Assembly (NCBI RefSeq): GCF_900111115.1
Contig: NZ_FOGD01000001.1
Span: 237,790 to 301,789 of the forward strand
Source: Giesbergeria anulus
Lineage (GTDB): Bacteria > Pseudomonadota > Gammaproteobacteria > Burkholderiales > Burkholderiaceae_C
Direction of reading: 5' to 3'
DNA length: 64,000 nucleotides
The notes below the pieces were generated by a model. It did not search any database and had not been told where the DNA came from. It saw only the letters and a program-made list of their open reading frames with translations. Positions 39,748 to 48,711 of the stretch are shown here, piece after piece (positions within the stretch are counted from its first letter, which is position 1; each line of letters starts with the position of its first letter). The position numbers were made by a program, and so were the translations under genes.

Positions 39748-41609
39748 GGCTGGGCGTCGCTCCGTGCGTCAAACTCGACCTTCCAGCGCTCGGTGCCGCC
39801 CACCGGCAGGGCCTCTAGCTCCAGCACGCCGGTTTCGGTGATACGGGCATGGAGGCGCACGCGCACCACCTCGCCAGCGGTGCGGCCTTGGGCGGGCAGA
39901 TGGGCCTCAATGGCCTGCAATTCGTGCAGCTCGTCGGGTGCCCAAAAATCGAGCGTTGTGCCCACTTGGTCTTGGCGGCGCACCGAGGAGCCAAAAAAGC
40001 GAAAATGCACCGGCTCGCCCACCACCAAACCAAACTCTTGCGCGGGCAAGGTGGCCTCGCTGCCCTCTTCCATGCCAAAGGGGGCCAAGCACAGCGCCTG
40101 AATCGGTGGCTCCATGCCCGGAATAGCGGGCATCGAAGACTCCACCGCCACGTAATACGCCTGCGCTGTACCGCCCCGAATCCGCACGCCACGGCCCCGG
40201 CGCACATAACCATAGTAGGCGGCACCACGCGCCACGGCCAAGTCCAAATCGGCACCGGCCAACAAGCGTGCCGGGGCCGCCCCCTCGGCTTGCAACCAGC
40301 CGTTGAGGGTGCCCAGCACGCGCTCGGCAATCGCGCCCGACTTGAGCACGCCGCCATTGAACAGCACCGCTGTGGGGTGCAAGAAGGTGGCCGCCTCTGG
40401 CAAGCTGCTGCCCAGCCCTTCCAATTGCGCCGTGGCACCGCGTTGACGGGTCAGGAAAGCCGCCAAATGCCGGGTGATGGCCGCATCCTGCGCATAGGGC
40501 AGGCCCAATTGCGTCAGGGCTGCACGGGCACGACTGATGGGCTGATCCGATACCGCTGCGAGGGGGAAGAAGCCCTCCAGCAAAGTCTGCTCTAGCTCTT
40601 GGCGCGTGACTTCAGTGCGGATAGAGCCACCAATCAGCTTGGAACCCCGGCTGGGCACCACCACCGGCACGGCCATCACGGCAGGGTCACTGAACAGGGT
40701 TTCTTTGGCGCTGCGGCAGGCATGGGCCAAGGCGCGGGTTTGCCAAGGGTCAAGTTGTTTGCCCTCGGCAGCCAGTTTGCGCGCCACACCGTAGGCCAGC
40801 GCCAAATCCATGTTGTCGCCACCGAGCAAAATGTGCTCACCCACAGCCACGCGCTGCAATTCCAAATTGCCATCGCGCTCCAACACAGCCATCAAGGACA
40901 AGTCAGTGGTGCCACCGCCCACATCCACCACAAGAAGGATGTCACCTTGGCGCACCTGCTTGCGCCACTGGCCGCTGCTGCGCTCAATCCAGCTATAGAG
41001 CGCTGCCTGTGGCTCTTCCAGCAAAGTGAGGTGGCTAAAACCAGCGGCTTGGGCTGCTTCTGCCGTCAGTTCGCGTGCTGCGGGGTCAAACGAGGCAGGA
41101 ATGGTCACGGTCACATCCTGCTGCGCCAGCGGGGCTTCTGGGTGCTGCTGATCCCAAGCGGCTTTCAGGTGCGACAGGTAGCGGATGGAAGCCTCTAGCG
41201 GCGAGACGCGCTGCACTTCTTCGGGCGCATCCATGGGCAAAATCGGGCCGCGCCGATCCACGCCGGGGTGGCACAACCAACTCTTGGCACTGCTCACCAA
41301 GCGGATCGGCGTGGCTGCACCGCGCGTACGTGCCAATTCACCAACGGCAAAATCTTGCGCTGCCGCCCACGGCAGGGCCAAATCGCCGGGGGCCATCTCA
41401 CTGGTATGGGGCAGGTACATGAACGAGGGCAACAGCGATTTGCCCTCCACCGCACCGGGGCCGGTGAGCTGCGGGATTTCCAATACGCCTTGGGCCACTT
41501 TTTCGCCATCGCTGGTGTGGGTATCTACCCAAGAGAGCGCGCAGTGGGTGGTGCCCAAGTCAATGCCCACGGTATAACGGGGGGAGAGGGTAGCAGTGGT
41601 ATCGCTCAC
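39744..41609 (-). CDS. Hsp70-like protein
   Basis: Protein of 621 residues with an actin-like ATPase domain: VGIDLGTTHCALSWV, GDILLVVDVGGGTTDLSLM and, later, TAVLFNGGVLKSGAIAERVL. The segment SSAKSWLCHPGVDRRGPILP closely parallels SSAKSWLSHAGVDRMAAILP in the second Hsp70-like protein, so the two are paralogues that share an insertion absent from DnaK. The C-terminal part is a beta-rich domain of about 150 residues. It starts with GTG overlapping the DUF2760 stop. YegD-like divergent Hsp70 is the closest named relative. Function is unknown; the tight operon suggests one complex. Confidence 0.88.
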   Translation of the reverse strand: MSDTTATLSPRYTVGIDLGTTHCALSWVDTHTSDGEKVAQGVLEIPQLTGPGAVEGKSLLPSFMYLPHTSEMAPGDLALPWAAAQDFAVGELARTRGAATPIRLVSSAKSWLCHPGVDRRGPILPMDAPEEVQRVSPLEASIRYLSHLKAAWDQQHPEAPLAQQDVTVTIPASFDPAARELTAEAAQAAGFSHLTLLEEPQAALYSWIERSSGQWRKQVRQGDILLVVDVGGGTTDLSLMAVLERDGNLELQRVAVGEHILLGGDNMDLALAYGVARKLAAEGKQLDPWQTRALAHACRSAKETLFSDPAVMAVPVVVPSRGSKLIGGSIRTEVTRQELEQTLLEGFFPLAAVSDQPISRARAALTQLGLPYAQDAAITRHLAAFLTRQRGATAQLEGLGSSLPEAATFLHPTAVLFNGGVLKSGAIAERVLGTLNGWLQAEGAAPARLLAGADLDLAVARGAAYYGYVRRGRGVRIRGGTAQAYYVAVESSMPAIPGMEPPIQALCLAPFGMEEGSEATLPAQEFGLVVGEPVHFRFFGSSVRRQDQVGTTLDFWAPDELHELQAIEAHLPAQGRTAGEVVRVRLHARITETGVLELEALPVGGTERWKVEFDARSDAQP

Positions 41610-42181
41610 AGTTCTACCTCCGCCGGGGCCAACACGCTGGCATCGTGGCCTTGGGCCAGTTGGGGCAGGCGGCTATCGCTCACGCGCCAGCCTTGGTGTA
41701 CCAGCGTGCCCGCAAAAGGCGGTTGCCCCACCACATTGCCAGTGACACGCACCGCAGCAGCATCAAAACCGGCGGGCAGCGTGATGCGGCTGCCTTCGGC
41801 CTCAGTGCGCACAGTGGCGATGGTGAAGTGCTCGCGCAGCACCTTGCGGCAGCCCTCATGCACCACACGGGCGGCACCACCAATGTCGGCATCGGAAAAC
41901 GCGGCCACGTCCTGCTCCACAAAATCGACAAACCGTGCTTCGCGCTGCAACAAGCCTAACAATTGCAGGGCAGCGGTTTCTGGCGGGGCTTGCCATACGG
42001 GTGGCGTGGGCACTGGCGCAGCTACGGGAGCGGGGGCGGCAGGAGGCACAGGGGCAGGCGCTGGCACGCCATCGCGCAACTGAGCCACGCTGGCAGCGAA
42101 ATCAGGCTGGGCAATGATGGCAAAAAAACTGCTGATGGCCAGCGCAATGCGCCCCATCAGGGAGGGAGGTGGTTTTGTCAT
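41606..42181 (-). CDS. DUF2760 domain-containing protein
   Basis: First gene of the Hsp70-like operon, 191 residues from the ATG at 42181 (an upstream TTG adds two codons). An N-terminal amphipathic or weakly hydrophobic segment (GRIALAISSFFAIIAQPDFA) is followed by a Pro/Ala linker and the DUF2760 core: TAALQLLGLLQREARFVDFV, then EDVAAFSDADIG-like QDVAAFSDADIGGAARVVHE and VTGNVVGQPPFAGTLVHQGW. The family almost always occurs with Hsp70-like genes, as here, so it probably acts as a partner or cofactor of those chaperone-like proteins. The biochemical role is unknown. Confidence 0.88.
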   Translation of the reverse strand: MTKPPPSLMGRIALAISSFFAIIAQPDFAASVAQLRDGVPAPAPVPPAAPAPVAAPVPTPPVWQAPPETAALQLLGLLQREARFVDFVEQDVAAFSDADIGGAARVVHEGCRKVLREHFTIATVRTEAEGSRITLPAGFDAAAVRVTGNVVGQPPFAGTLVHQGWRVSDSRLPQLAQGHDASVLAPAEVEL

Positions 42182-42351
42182 GCACAAATTTTCTGTTGCG
42201 GGCTGGGACGCCCTGGGACTGCGCTACAGCAAGCTGCGCACCTGACAGCGGCCCAGCAACGCTGGGTGAGAAGGTTATAGTGGCGTATTATCCAACGTGC
42301 TTAGGCTAGCTGTGTCTGTACCCCTGCACACCACCAGAGGATTTGGGGGCG

Positions 42352-42385
42352 GTGTAACACAACAGCCCACGGCACGGGGTTACAC
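42352..42385. repeat. Inverted repeat upstream of the diguanylate cyclase
   Basis: GTGTAAC (42352-42358) and GTTACAC (42379-42385) are exact inverted copies 20 bases apart, ending about 10 bases before the GTG start at 42396. The pair could be an operator with two half-sites or the stem of a leader hairpin covering the start. The rest of the 214-base interval 42182-42395 shows no recognisable element. Confidence 0.4.
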
Positions 42386-42395
42386 TTGACGCACT

Positions 42396-43172
42396 GTGCC
42401 TACACCCGCCGCCTCACCTGCTGCATCCTCCCACCTCGTTGACCTGCACGATCTGCGTCTGGACGAGGCGCGTGCCTTGGTCAGCCCAGTCACGAACAAA
42501 GCCACCGCACCCCCCAACGCCACCCGTTATCTGCAATCGATGATTGATGGCTTGTGCGAGCTCTCACTGCGCGATCCCCTCACGGGTTTGGCTAATCGAC
42601 GCCATTTTCTCAATGTGGTGGAGTGTGAGATCGACCGTGTGGCACGCTCTGGCGAGTCAGCACTGCTACTGCTGCTCGATATTGACCACTTCAAACACGT
42701 CAATGACACCCACGGCCATCTGGCTGGCGATAGGGTGTTGCAAGAAGTAGCGCGCATTTTGGCTACCTGTGTGCGCCCCATGGACACTTTGGCCCGCTAT
42801 GGCGGTGAAGAGTTTGCTGTGGTGCTGCCCGGTTGCCAAGCCGCTTTTGGCCACACCGTGGCCGAGCGCATTCGCCAATCCGTCGAGGCTGCCTCGATAC
42901 GGGTAGCCTCATCCAAAGAAGTGCATGTCACCATCAGCATTGGGGGTGCGTTTGCCTTGCAATGGATACGCTCGACCGCCTCGTTGTGGGTAGATAGAGC
43001 CGATTTACAACTGTATAAGGCCAAAGCCGCCGGGCGCAACCGTGTACACATAGAAGAACAACCCAGCAGCACCGTGACTGCAGAAGAGAAGGGCCTGCTA
43101 TTTGGCACGCTTTACCCGCCGTCCGGCTGGGACGATCCGTCTCCCCAAAACCCGACCGACAGCGCCTTTTGA
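42396..43172 (+). CDS. GGDEF diguanylate cyclase
   Basis: Protein of 258 residues, GTG start without a clear ribosome site. After a short N-terminal region of about 50 residues with no recognised sensor, a full GGDEF domain follows: DPLTGLANRRHFLNVVECEI, LLDIDHFKHVNDTHGHLAGD, and the catalytic GGEEF at 136-140, preceded five residues earlier by RPMD, a likely inhibitory I-site. It should make cyclic di-GMP from two GTP. It lies 10 bp before the MinD/FlhG-like gene, and the pair may be one transcription unit, linking c-di-GMP with surface or polar organisation by inference only. Confidence 0.92.
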   Translation: MPTPAASPAASSHLVDLHDLRLDEARALVSPVTNKATAPPNATRYLQSMIDGLCELSLRDPLTGLANRRHFLNVVECEIDRVARSGESALLLLLDIDHFKHVNDTHGHLAGDRVLQEVARILATCVRPMDTLARYGGEEFAVVLPGCQAAFGHTVAERIRQSVEAASIRVASSKEVHVTISIGGAFALQWIRSTASLWVDRADLQLYKAKAAGRNRVHIEEQPSSTVTAEEKGLLFGTLYPPSGWDDPSPQNPTDSAF

Positions 43173-43182
43173 AAGCGATGAG

Positions 43183-44019
43183 ATGAGCGACGCGCCGTCC
43201 ACCCAACCCCTCCAAGCCGACGCCACCGAGGCGTCCCGGTACTCCGGGGCCCGCATCATTGCCGTAACCAGTGGCAAGGGGGGCGTAGGCAAAACTTTTG
43301 TTTCGGCCAATCTGGCCGCCGCTTTGGCGCGCCGGGGCAAACGTGTGCTCGTGCTGGATGCTGATTTGGGCTTGGCCAATCTGGATGTGGTGCTCAACCT
43401 GCACCCAAAACTCACGCTGCACGATGTCTTTACTGGCAAGGCACGCCTTGAAGAGGCCGTAGTGGCCGCACCGGGGGGCTTTTCGGTGCTGCTGGCAGGC
43501 TCAGGCATGATTGAATACTCACGCCTGACGCAAGATGTGCGCAACCAGTTTTACCACGCAGTGCAAAAGCTGGCCCCTTACTTCGATGTGATTTTGCTCG
43601 ATACCGGCGCGGGTATCTCTGAAGTGGTGCTGTTTTCTATCTCACTGGCCTCAGAAGTGGTGGTGGTTGCCACCCCAGAGCCCACATCGCTCACCGATGC
43701 CTATGCCGCCATCAAAGTGCTGGCAATGCAGCAAAAACGCCAGCATGTGCGCATGATCGTCAACCAAGCGGCGCGCCCCGGCGATGGCCGCGCCATCACC
43801 GGCCAATTGCAACAGGTGATTGACCGCTTTGTCATGACCGATTCAGGCCGCCCACTGCGCCTGATCCACATGGGTGATATTCCTGCCGATCCGGCAGTGC
43901 GCGAAGCCATCATGCGCCGCCAACTGTTGCAACTGCTCACGCCCGGTTGTCCAGCCGCATTGGCGATCTCGCAACTGGCCAACAAAATGGTCGAAACGCT
44001 GTTGGCACGGGCTGCCTAG
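43183..44019 (+). CDS. MinD/ParA-family ATPase, FlhG/YlxH-like
   Basis: Protein of 278 residues from the ATG at 43183. The deviant Walker A motif SGKGGVGKTFVSANLAAAL begins near residue 30, with KGGVGK at 32-37, LVLDADLGLANLDVVLNL follows, and DVILLDTGAGISEVVLFSIS carries Walker B. The pattern LGLANLDVVL-LHPKLTLHDVF is typical of FlhG/FleN, which sets flagellar number and placement. No flagellar gene is in the window, so a general MinD/ParA label is safer. The C-terminal membrane helix of MinD is not obvious. Its stop codon lies in a small hairpin facing the converging pirin gene. Confidence 0.88.
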   Translation: MSDAPSTQPLQADATEASRYSGARIIAVTSGKGGVGKTFVSANLAAALARRGKRVLVLDADLGLANLDVVLNLHPKLTLHDVFTGKARLEEAVVAAPGGFSVLLAGSGMIEYSRLTQDVRNQFYHAVQKLAPYFDVILLDTGAGISEVVLFSISLASEVVVVATPEPTSLTDAYAAIKVLAMQQKRQHVRMIVNQAARPGDGRAITGQLQQVIDRFVMTDSGRPLRLIHMGDIPADPAVREAIMRRQLLQLLTPGCPAALAISQLANKMVETLLARAA

Positions 44020-44033
44020 GCCCTGCGGGCCTA
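44017..44033. terminator. Hairpin between converging genes
   Basis: TAGGCCC (44017-44023) and GGGCCTA (44027-44033) form a perfect 7-bp stem with loop TGC; the TAG is the stop of the ATPase gene. There is no T-run on either side, so efficiency as an intrinsic terminator is doubtful, but the position between converging stops fits. Confidence 0.45.
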
Positions 44034-44038
44034 CCTCC

Positions 44039-44740
44039 TCAAGGGGCCAAATCAAACACCAGCACCTCGGCCTGCTGGGCTTGGTTGAGGGTCAGGGCGG
44101 TTTCTTGGCTCAACAGGGCCGCATCGCCAGCGCTTAAGGCTTGCCCATTGGCTTTCAAACTGCCACGCACCACAAAGACATAGCACTTGCGCGTGGGTTC
44201 CAGCGCCAGCGTCACTGCATCTTGCCCATCAAGCAGCCCCGCATAGAGCGCGGCATCGGCATGGATGGGCACCGACTCTTGCGCACCATCGGGCGAGGCC
44301 AGCAGGCACAGCCGCCCCTGTTTGCGTTCTGGATCAAAGCGTTGTTGCGCATAACTGGGTGCAATGCCCCGGCTACGCGGCTCTAGCCAGATTTGCAAAA
44401 AATGCGTGTATTGGCCTGCGGCGTGGTTGTATTCGCTGTGTACCACGCCAGAGCCTGCGCTCATGCGCTGCACCTCGCCGGGGGCAATGGTACGCACATG
44501 GCCCATACTGTCTTTGTGGGCCAACTCGCCCTCCAGCACATAGCTGATGATTTCCATGTCGCGGTGGCCGTGGTCACCAAAGCCGGTGCCGGGGGCTATC
44601 CGATCTTCATTGATGACGCGCAAATTGCCAAACCCCATGTGCGCTGGGTCGTAATAACCGGCAAAAGAGAAACTGTGGTGCGAACGCAGCCAGCCATGAT
44701 CGGCATAGCCCCGGTCTTGTGATTTGCGAATCGTTAGCAT
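44039..44740 (-). CDS. Pirin family protein (YhhW-like quercetinase type)
   Basis: Bicupin protein of 233 residues from the ATG at 44740, preceded by AAGAGA. The N-terminal cupin has the metal-binding set in GFGDHGHRDMEIISYVLEGE and SGVVHSEYNH, as in YhhW; the second cupin is degenerate, as is usual. YhhW-type pirins can oxygenate quercetin in vitro, but the physiological role is unclear. It is divergent from a LysR regulator with two inverted repeats between, and is therefore the likely target of that regulator, a common genomic pairing. Confidence 0.93.
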   Translation of the reverse strand: MLTIRKSQDRGYADHGWLRSHHSFSFAGYYDPAHMGFGNLRVINEDRIAPGTGFGDHGHRDMEIISYVLEGELAHKDSMGHVRTIAPGEVQRMSAGSGVVHSEYNHAAGQYTHFLQIWLEPRSRGIAPSYAQQRFDPERKQGRLCLLASPDGAQESVPIHADAALYAGLLDGQDAVTLALEPTRKCYVFVVRGSLKANGQALSAGDAALLSQETALTLNQAQQAEVLVFDLAP

Positions 44741-44770
44741 GGTGCATCTCTTTTTAATGATTGGAAGCCT

Positions 44771-44784
44771 TGACTTTAGAGTCA
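44771..44784. promoter_or_regulatory. Inverted repeat near the pirin start
   Basis: TGACT-TTAG-AGTCA lies 30 bases upstream of the pirin ATG in the divergent pirin/LysR interval. It could be an operator for the neighbouring regulator or another repressor. Confidence 0.35.
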
Positions 44785-44822
44785 CGCACCCTGCGGCAGG
44801 TACAAGCCACTTGACGGGATAA

Positions 44823-44836
44823 TGCAAAAAATTGCA
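44823..44836. promoter_or_regulatory. Possible LysR-type binding site
   Basis: TGCAA-AAAA-TTGCA is a 14-bp inverted repeat 17 bases before the LysR start. It is AT-rich with dyad symmetry, close to the T-N11-A form of LysR boxes, and lies where autoregulation is expected. Confidence 0.4.
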
Positions 44837-44853
44837 ATCAACGAGCCGCCACC

Positions 44854-45789
44854 ATGCGAAATCCACGCGATGTTCTGACCCCCGACAGCTTGGCTATGTT
44901 GCAAGAAATTGCCGTGGCGGGCAGTTTTGCGGCTGCGGCACGTTCTTTAGGGCTGGTGCCCAGCGCACTGACCTACCGCGTACGCCAAATCGAAGAAGCC
45001 TTGGACGTACTGCTGTTTGACCGCAGCTCGCGCCAAGCCAAGCCCACCCCAGCAGGCACAGAGTTGCTGCGCGAAGGCCAACGCCTGCTGCAAGACGTAG
45101 AAGCCGTCGCGCACCGGGTACGGCGCGTAGCCACGGGCTGGGAGCCGCAGTTGACCATCGCCGTCGATGGCGCGATGTCGCCCTATACCGTGCTGGAGCT
45201 AGTGCAAGCCTTTTACGATCTAGCGCCCCCCACCCGGCTCAAACTGCGCGACGAGATTCTCACTGGCACCCTCGAAGCCCTGACCTCAGGCCGCGCCGAT
45301 TTAGCCATTGGGGTGGCCGTCAATGCCAGCAATGTGGCCGGTTTGCAGTTAGAAATGCTCGGCGATAGCGCCTTTTTGTTTGCCGTAGCTCCACACCATC
45401 CGCTGGCCCAAGCCCCAGAACCGATCAGCGATGCCTGCCTACTACAACACCGCTTGGTAGCCGTAGCAGACTCTGCGCACAGCAGCCAGACCAGCATCGG
45501 GCTGATGGGCGGGCAAGATGTGCTCACCGTGGCATCGATGCAGGCCAAATTGCAGGCACAACTGCGTGGCTTGGGCTGCGGCTTTTTGCCCACCGCCATG
45601 GCCCGGCCCTATTTAGAAGCCGGGCGGCTGGTCACGCGCAAAGTGGGGCGCTCGGAGCGCAATGTGCGCATGTACTACGCTTGGAAAGGCACGCAAAAAC
45701 CTGCCGGGCGCGCATTGCAATGGTGGCTAGAGCAACTGCGCAGCCGCACCACGCGGGCCGCCCTGCTAGAAAACCACCACCACTTTTAG
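44854..45789 (+). CDS. LysR family transcriptional regulator
   Basis: Protein of 311 residues. The winged helix-turn-helix is at about 9-67 (LAMLQEIAVAGSFAAAARSL, then VPSALTYRVRQIEEALDVLL), followed by a linker helix and a periplasmic-binding-like effector domain (LTIAVDGAMSPYTVLELVQA; RADLAIGVAVNASN; GCGFLPTAMARPYLEAGRLV). The effector is unknown. It is divergent from the pirin gene, and such LysR/pirin pairs are common, so it most likely controls pirin. The C-terminus is basic and ends ENHHHF. Confidence 0.93.
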   Translation: MRNPRDVLTPDSLAMLQEIAVAGSFAAAARSLGLVPSALTYRVRQIEEALDVLLFDRSSRQAKPTPAGTELLREGQRLLQDVEAVAHRVRRVATGWEPQLTIAVDGAMSPYTVLELVQAFYDLAPPTRLKLRDEILTGTLEALTSGRADLAIGVAVNASNVAGLQLEMLGDSAFLFAVAPHHPLAQAPEPISDACLLQHRLVAVADSAHSSQTSIGLMGGQDVLTVASMQAKLQAQLRGLGCGFLPTAMARPYLEAGRLVTRKVGRSERNVRMYYAWKGTQKPAGRALQWWLEQLRSRTTRAALLENHHHF

Positions 45790-45860
45790 CAGTACCCCCC
45801 TGCGAGCGGTGTAGAGTGCCAAGGTTCTCGCTTTTCCTTCGCTTTCCTGAAAGGTCTGCT

Positions 45861-46979
45861 ATGCCCCCCCGTACCCCTGCTTCTTCTGCCCGCTCACGCC
45901 CTTTGGGCAGCAGCACCACGTCTCCGCTGCCGCGCCACTTTGCCGTGGTAGGCGCTGGGCTGGCCGGCATCGCCTGCGCCCGTACCCTCATCAATGCAGG
46001 CCATCGGGTCACGGTGTTTGAAAAATCCGACGAAGTAGGTGGGCGCATGGCCAGCCACCATTCGCCATTTGGCAGTTTTGATGCTGGGGCGCAATACTTC
46101 ACCATCCGCGATGAGCGCTTTGCGCTGGCATTGGACACCGTGCCGGGCGTGTTCCGCCCTTGGAGTGCCAATGCCATCCGCGTGCTCGATGCCACCGGCC
46201 ATGTTGCCTCTGCCAGCCAACCTCCCGGAGAAGCCCATTGGGTAGCCAACCCCGATATGCAAGCTCTGGCCGTGGCTTGGGCCGAGCCTTTGCGCCAAGG
46301 CGGCCATCTGCACACCAACGCCCATGTGGTGGCTATCGAGCGCGACCCGCTCAAGCCCAAGCATTGGCAAGTGCGGGCACAGGCCCCAGACGGCGCGCAA
46401 CAGGTGGTGGCGGGCTTTGATGCCGTGCTGCTGGCGCAACCAGCCGATCCGGCCCGCTCCCTGCTGACGCAATCGGGCATCCAAACGCCGCTGGTGGCAG
46501 ACATTGCTGGCGTCATCACCGCCCCTTGCTGGACAATGATGCTGGCCTTCCCGCAATCGGTACGGCCCGGCCTGACCACACTGGGGCCACAATGGAACGC
46601 GGCGCGCAGCACGCACCACCGCATCGCTTGGCTGGCGCGTGAATCGTCCAAGCCCCAACGCGGCATTGTCGAGCGCTGGACAGTGCAAGCCAGCCCGGCT
46701 TGGTCACACGAGCACATCAACGATGACAGCAGCCGCGTGCAGGCCAAGCTGCTCAAAGCCTTTGCCGAAGTCACTGGCATCCGCGCCGAACCCGGCTATG
46801 TTGAAATGCGCCGCTGGCGCTATGCCCAAACCACACAGCCGCTGGGCAAGAGCCACCTGTTCGATAGCCAAAACGGCATCGGTGCCTGTGGCGACTGGTG
46901 CCTAGGCCACCGCCTCGAAGATGCCTTTATTTCTGGCCTAGAGCTGGCCTTGGCGGTCAACGCCAGCGTCAACGCCTAA
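45861..46979 (+). CDS. FAD/NAD(P)-dependent oxidoreductase, renalase-like
   Basis: Protein of 372 residues from the ATG at 45861, preceded by AAAGG; the reading frame continues upstream into the LysR gene and is not used. The dinucleotide-binding motif [20 protein letters not shown] near residue 25 is followed by [15 protein letters not shown], the GG/RM doublet of amine-oxidase-type flavoproteins, and [12 protein letters not shown]. The end [20 protein letters not shown] is a second FAD-binding segment. Substrate is unknown. It resembles the bacterial renalase/COG3380 group. It ends 32 bp before gluQRS. Confidence 0.88.
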   Translation: MPPRTPASSARSRPLGSSTTSPLPRHFAVVGAGLAGIACARTLINAGHRVTVFEKSDEVGGRMASHHSPFGSFDAGAQYFTIRDERFALALDTVPGVFRPWSANAIRVLDATGHVASASQPPGEAHWVANPDMQALAVAWAEPLRQGGHLHTNAHVVAIERDPLKPKHWQVRAQAPDGAQQVVAGFDAVLLAQPADPARSLLTQSGIQTPLVADIAGVITAPCWTMMLAFPQSVRPGLTTLGPQWNAARSTHHRIAWLARESSKPQRGIVERWTVQASPAWSHEHINDDSSRVQAKLLKAFAEVTGIRAEPGYVEMRRWRYAQTTQPLGKSHLFDSQNGIGACGDWCLGHRLEDAFISGLELALAVNASVNA

Positions 46980-47011
46980 CACAACCAACGCAAAGGCAGC
47001 CCCAGCCAGCC

Positions 47012-47923
47012 ATGAGCACCCCCGCGCTCTATATAGGCCGCTTTGCCCCGTCCCCCACGGGGCCGCTTCATGCTGGCTCCTTGGTGGCAGCGCTGGCTAG
47101 TTGGCTTGATGCCCGCGCGTGGAATGGCGGCCACGGTGGGCGCTGGCTGGTACGCATCGAAGATGTGGACACGCCGCGCTGCTCCTCCAGCGCAGCGCAC
47201 ACCATCTTGCAGCAGTTGGCCGCCTGCGGCCTGCACCCTGATGCGCCGCCACTGTGGCAATCCGAGCGGGCACCAGCGTACCAACAGGCGCTGGAGGGTT
47301 TGCTGGCCCAAGGCTTGGCCTACCCCTGTGCTTGCTCGCGCAAAGACATTGCAGACGTCCATGCTGGGCAAGGCCATGCCAAAGAGCGCCATGCCGCCCT
47401 GCCCTACCCCGGCACCTGCCGCTCAGGCTTGCAGGGCCGACCAGCCCGCGCTTGGCGCTTGAACACCCAAAATGCAGCCACTGTGGCGTGGCATGACCGG
47501 CGTTTGGGGTCGCAACAACAAAATGTGGCACACACTATTGGCGATTTTGTTCTGCGCCGTGCCGATGGCCTGTGGGCCTACCAACTGGCGGTGGTAGTCG
47601 ATGATGGTGCGCAAGGCGTTACGCACATCGTGCGCGGTGAAGACCTTGCAGACAATACACCGCGTCAAACCTTGCTGCAACAAGCCTTGGGCCTACCCAC
47701 GCCGCGCTACCTGCACACCGCATTGGTGTGCGGCGCTGATGGCGAAAAGCTCTCCAAACAGCACGGTGCCCCAGCACTTGATCTAAAAATGCCACTGCAA
47801 GCGCTATCGGCTGCGGCCCAAGTGCTGCAACTGCCCGCAGTGCCTCCAGAGCAAGCTACACTGTCAGATGCTCTGAGCCTCTGGGTCAGGGCTTGGACGC
47901 ATCTTTACCATCAGCCCCCGTGA
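47012..47923 (+). CDS. gluQRS: Glutamyl-Q tRNA(Asp) synthetase
   Basis: Enzyme of 303 residues that attaches glutamate to queuosine in the tRNA(Asp) anticodon. It is a truncated GluRS with the catalytic core only: [20 protein letters not shown] carries the HIGH-like motif, [11 protein letters not shown] follows, CACSRKDI with a later CRSG gives the zinc site, and KLSKQHG is the KMSKS-like loop. The anticodon-binding domain of GluRS is missing, as expected. The ATG at 47012 is the start of the conserved region. Its stop overlaps a GTG that starts trmB, so the two tRNA-modification genes are coupled. Confidence 0.95.
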   Translation: MSTPALYIGRFAPSPTGPLHAGSLVAALASWLDARAWNGGHGGRWLVRIEDVDTPRCSSSAAHTILQQLAACGLHPDAPPLWQSERAPAYQQALEGLLAQGLAYPCACSRKDIADVHAGQGHAKERHAALPYPGTCRSGLQGRPARAWRLNTQNAATVAWHDRRLGSQQQNVAHTIGDFVLRRADGLWAYQLAVVVDDGAQGVTHIVRGEDLADNTPRQTLLQQALGLPTPRYLHTALVCGADGEKLSKQHGAPALDLKMPLQALSAAAQVLQLPAVPPEQATLSDALSLWVRAWTHLYHQPP

Positions 47924-48675
47924 CTGCCACTGCAACCCCCATCTCCCCCAACGTCGGCCCTGATGCCACGCCCCACGACGCCGCGCCCGCTGGCGTAGCC
48001 TATCCCAAAACCATCAAAAGTTTTGTGCGCCGCGCCGGACGCACCACCACCGGCCAAGCCAAGGCTTTTGAAGAGCTGGGGCCACGTTTTATCCTGTCTT
48101 ACACCGGCCAGCCTTTGGATGCTGCGGCCAGCTTTGGCCGCAGCGCCCCGCTGATCTTAGAAATCGGCTTTGGCATGGGCGAGGCCACAGCGCATATTGC
48201 CCGCGTGCGCCCCAACGACAACTTCTTGTGCTGCGAAGTGCATGAGCCGGGCGTGGGCGCACTGCTCAAACGCATAGGCGAACAAGAGCTAGAAAATATC
48301 CGCATCCTGCAACACGATGCTGTGGAAGTGATTGACCACATGCTGGCCCCGGCCAGCTTGGATGGCATCCACATCTTCTTTCCTGACCCTTGGCACAAAA
48401 AGAAGCACAACAAGCGCCGCCTGATCCAGCCTGCTCTGGTAGCCAAACTGGCCGCAAGGCTCAAGCCCGGCGGCTACTTGCACTGCGCCACCGACTGGCA
48501 ACCCTATGCCGAACAAATGCTGGAGGTGCTGGGTAGCGATCAGCTGCTGCACAATAGCACCCCTGACGGCTACGCCCCCCAGCCCGATTACCGCCCCCTG
48601 ACCAAGTTTGAAAACCGAGGCTTGCGTTTAGGCCACGGTGTCTGGGATCTGGTCTTTTTGCGCCGCAGCGCCTGA
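47920..48675 (+). CDS. trmB: tRNA (guanosine(46)-N7)-methyltransferase
   Basis: SAM-dependent enzyme of 251 residues that makes m7G46 in tRNA variable loops. Core motifs: [17 protein letters not shown] (SAM), [46 protein letters not shown] (the conserved PDPWxKxxHxKRR), [15 protein letters not shown] and TKFENRG. The GTG at 47920 overlaps the gluQRS stop (GTGA) and is preferred; an in-frame TTG at 47893 would add nine residues. About 35 poorly conserved N-terminal residues precede the core (roughly from [10 protein letters not shown] on). Family and function are firm. Confidence 0.95.
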   Translation: MTATATPISPNVGPDATPHDAAPAGVAYPKTIKSFVRRAGRTTTGQAKAFEELGPRFILSYTGQPLDAAASFGRSAPLILEIGFGMGEATAHIARVRPNDNFLCCEVHEPGVGALLKRIGEQELENIRILQHDAVEVIDHMLAPASLDGIHIFFPDPWHKKKHNKRRLIQPALVAKLAARLKPGGYLHCATDWQPYAEQMLEVLGSDQLLHNSTPDGYAPQPDYRPLTKFENRGLRLGHGVWDLVFLRRSA

Positions 48676-48711
48676 GCGACTGCTATTTTTTATGAAACAC
48701 ACCGACACCCC

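Noticed and set aside
42182..42395. Possible riboswitch or small RNA in the 214-bp gap before the diguanylate cyclase
   Set aside because: Apart from one inverted repeat, no conserved riboswitch core or terminator was recognised.
45632..46780. Minus-strand frame of 382 codons opposite the FAD oxidoreductase
   Set aside because: Low-complexity Ser/Ala/Arg composition and no family features, whereas the plus-strand frame has clear FAD motifs.
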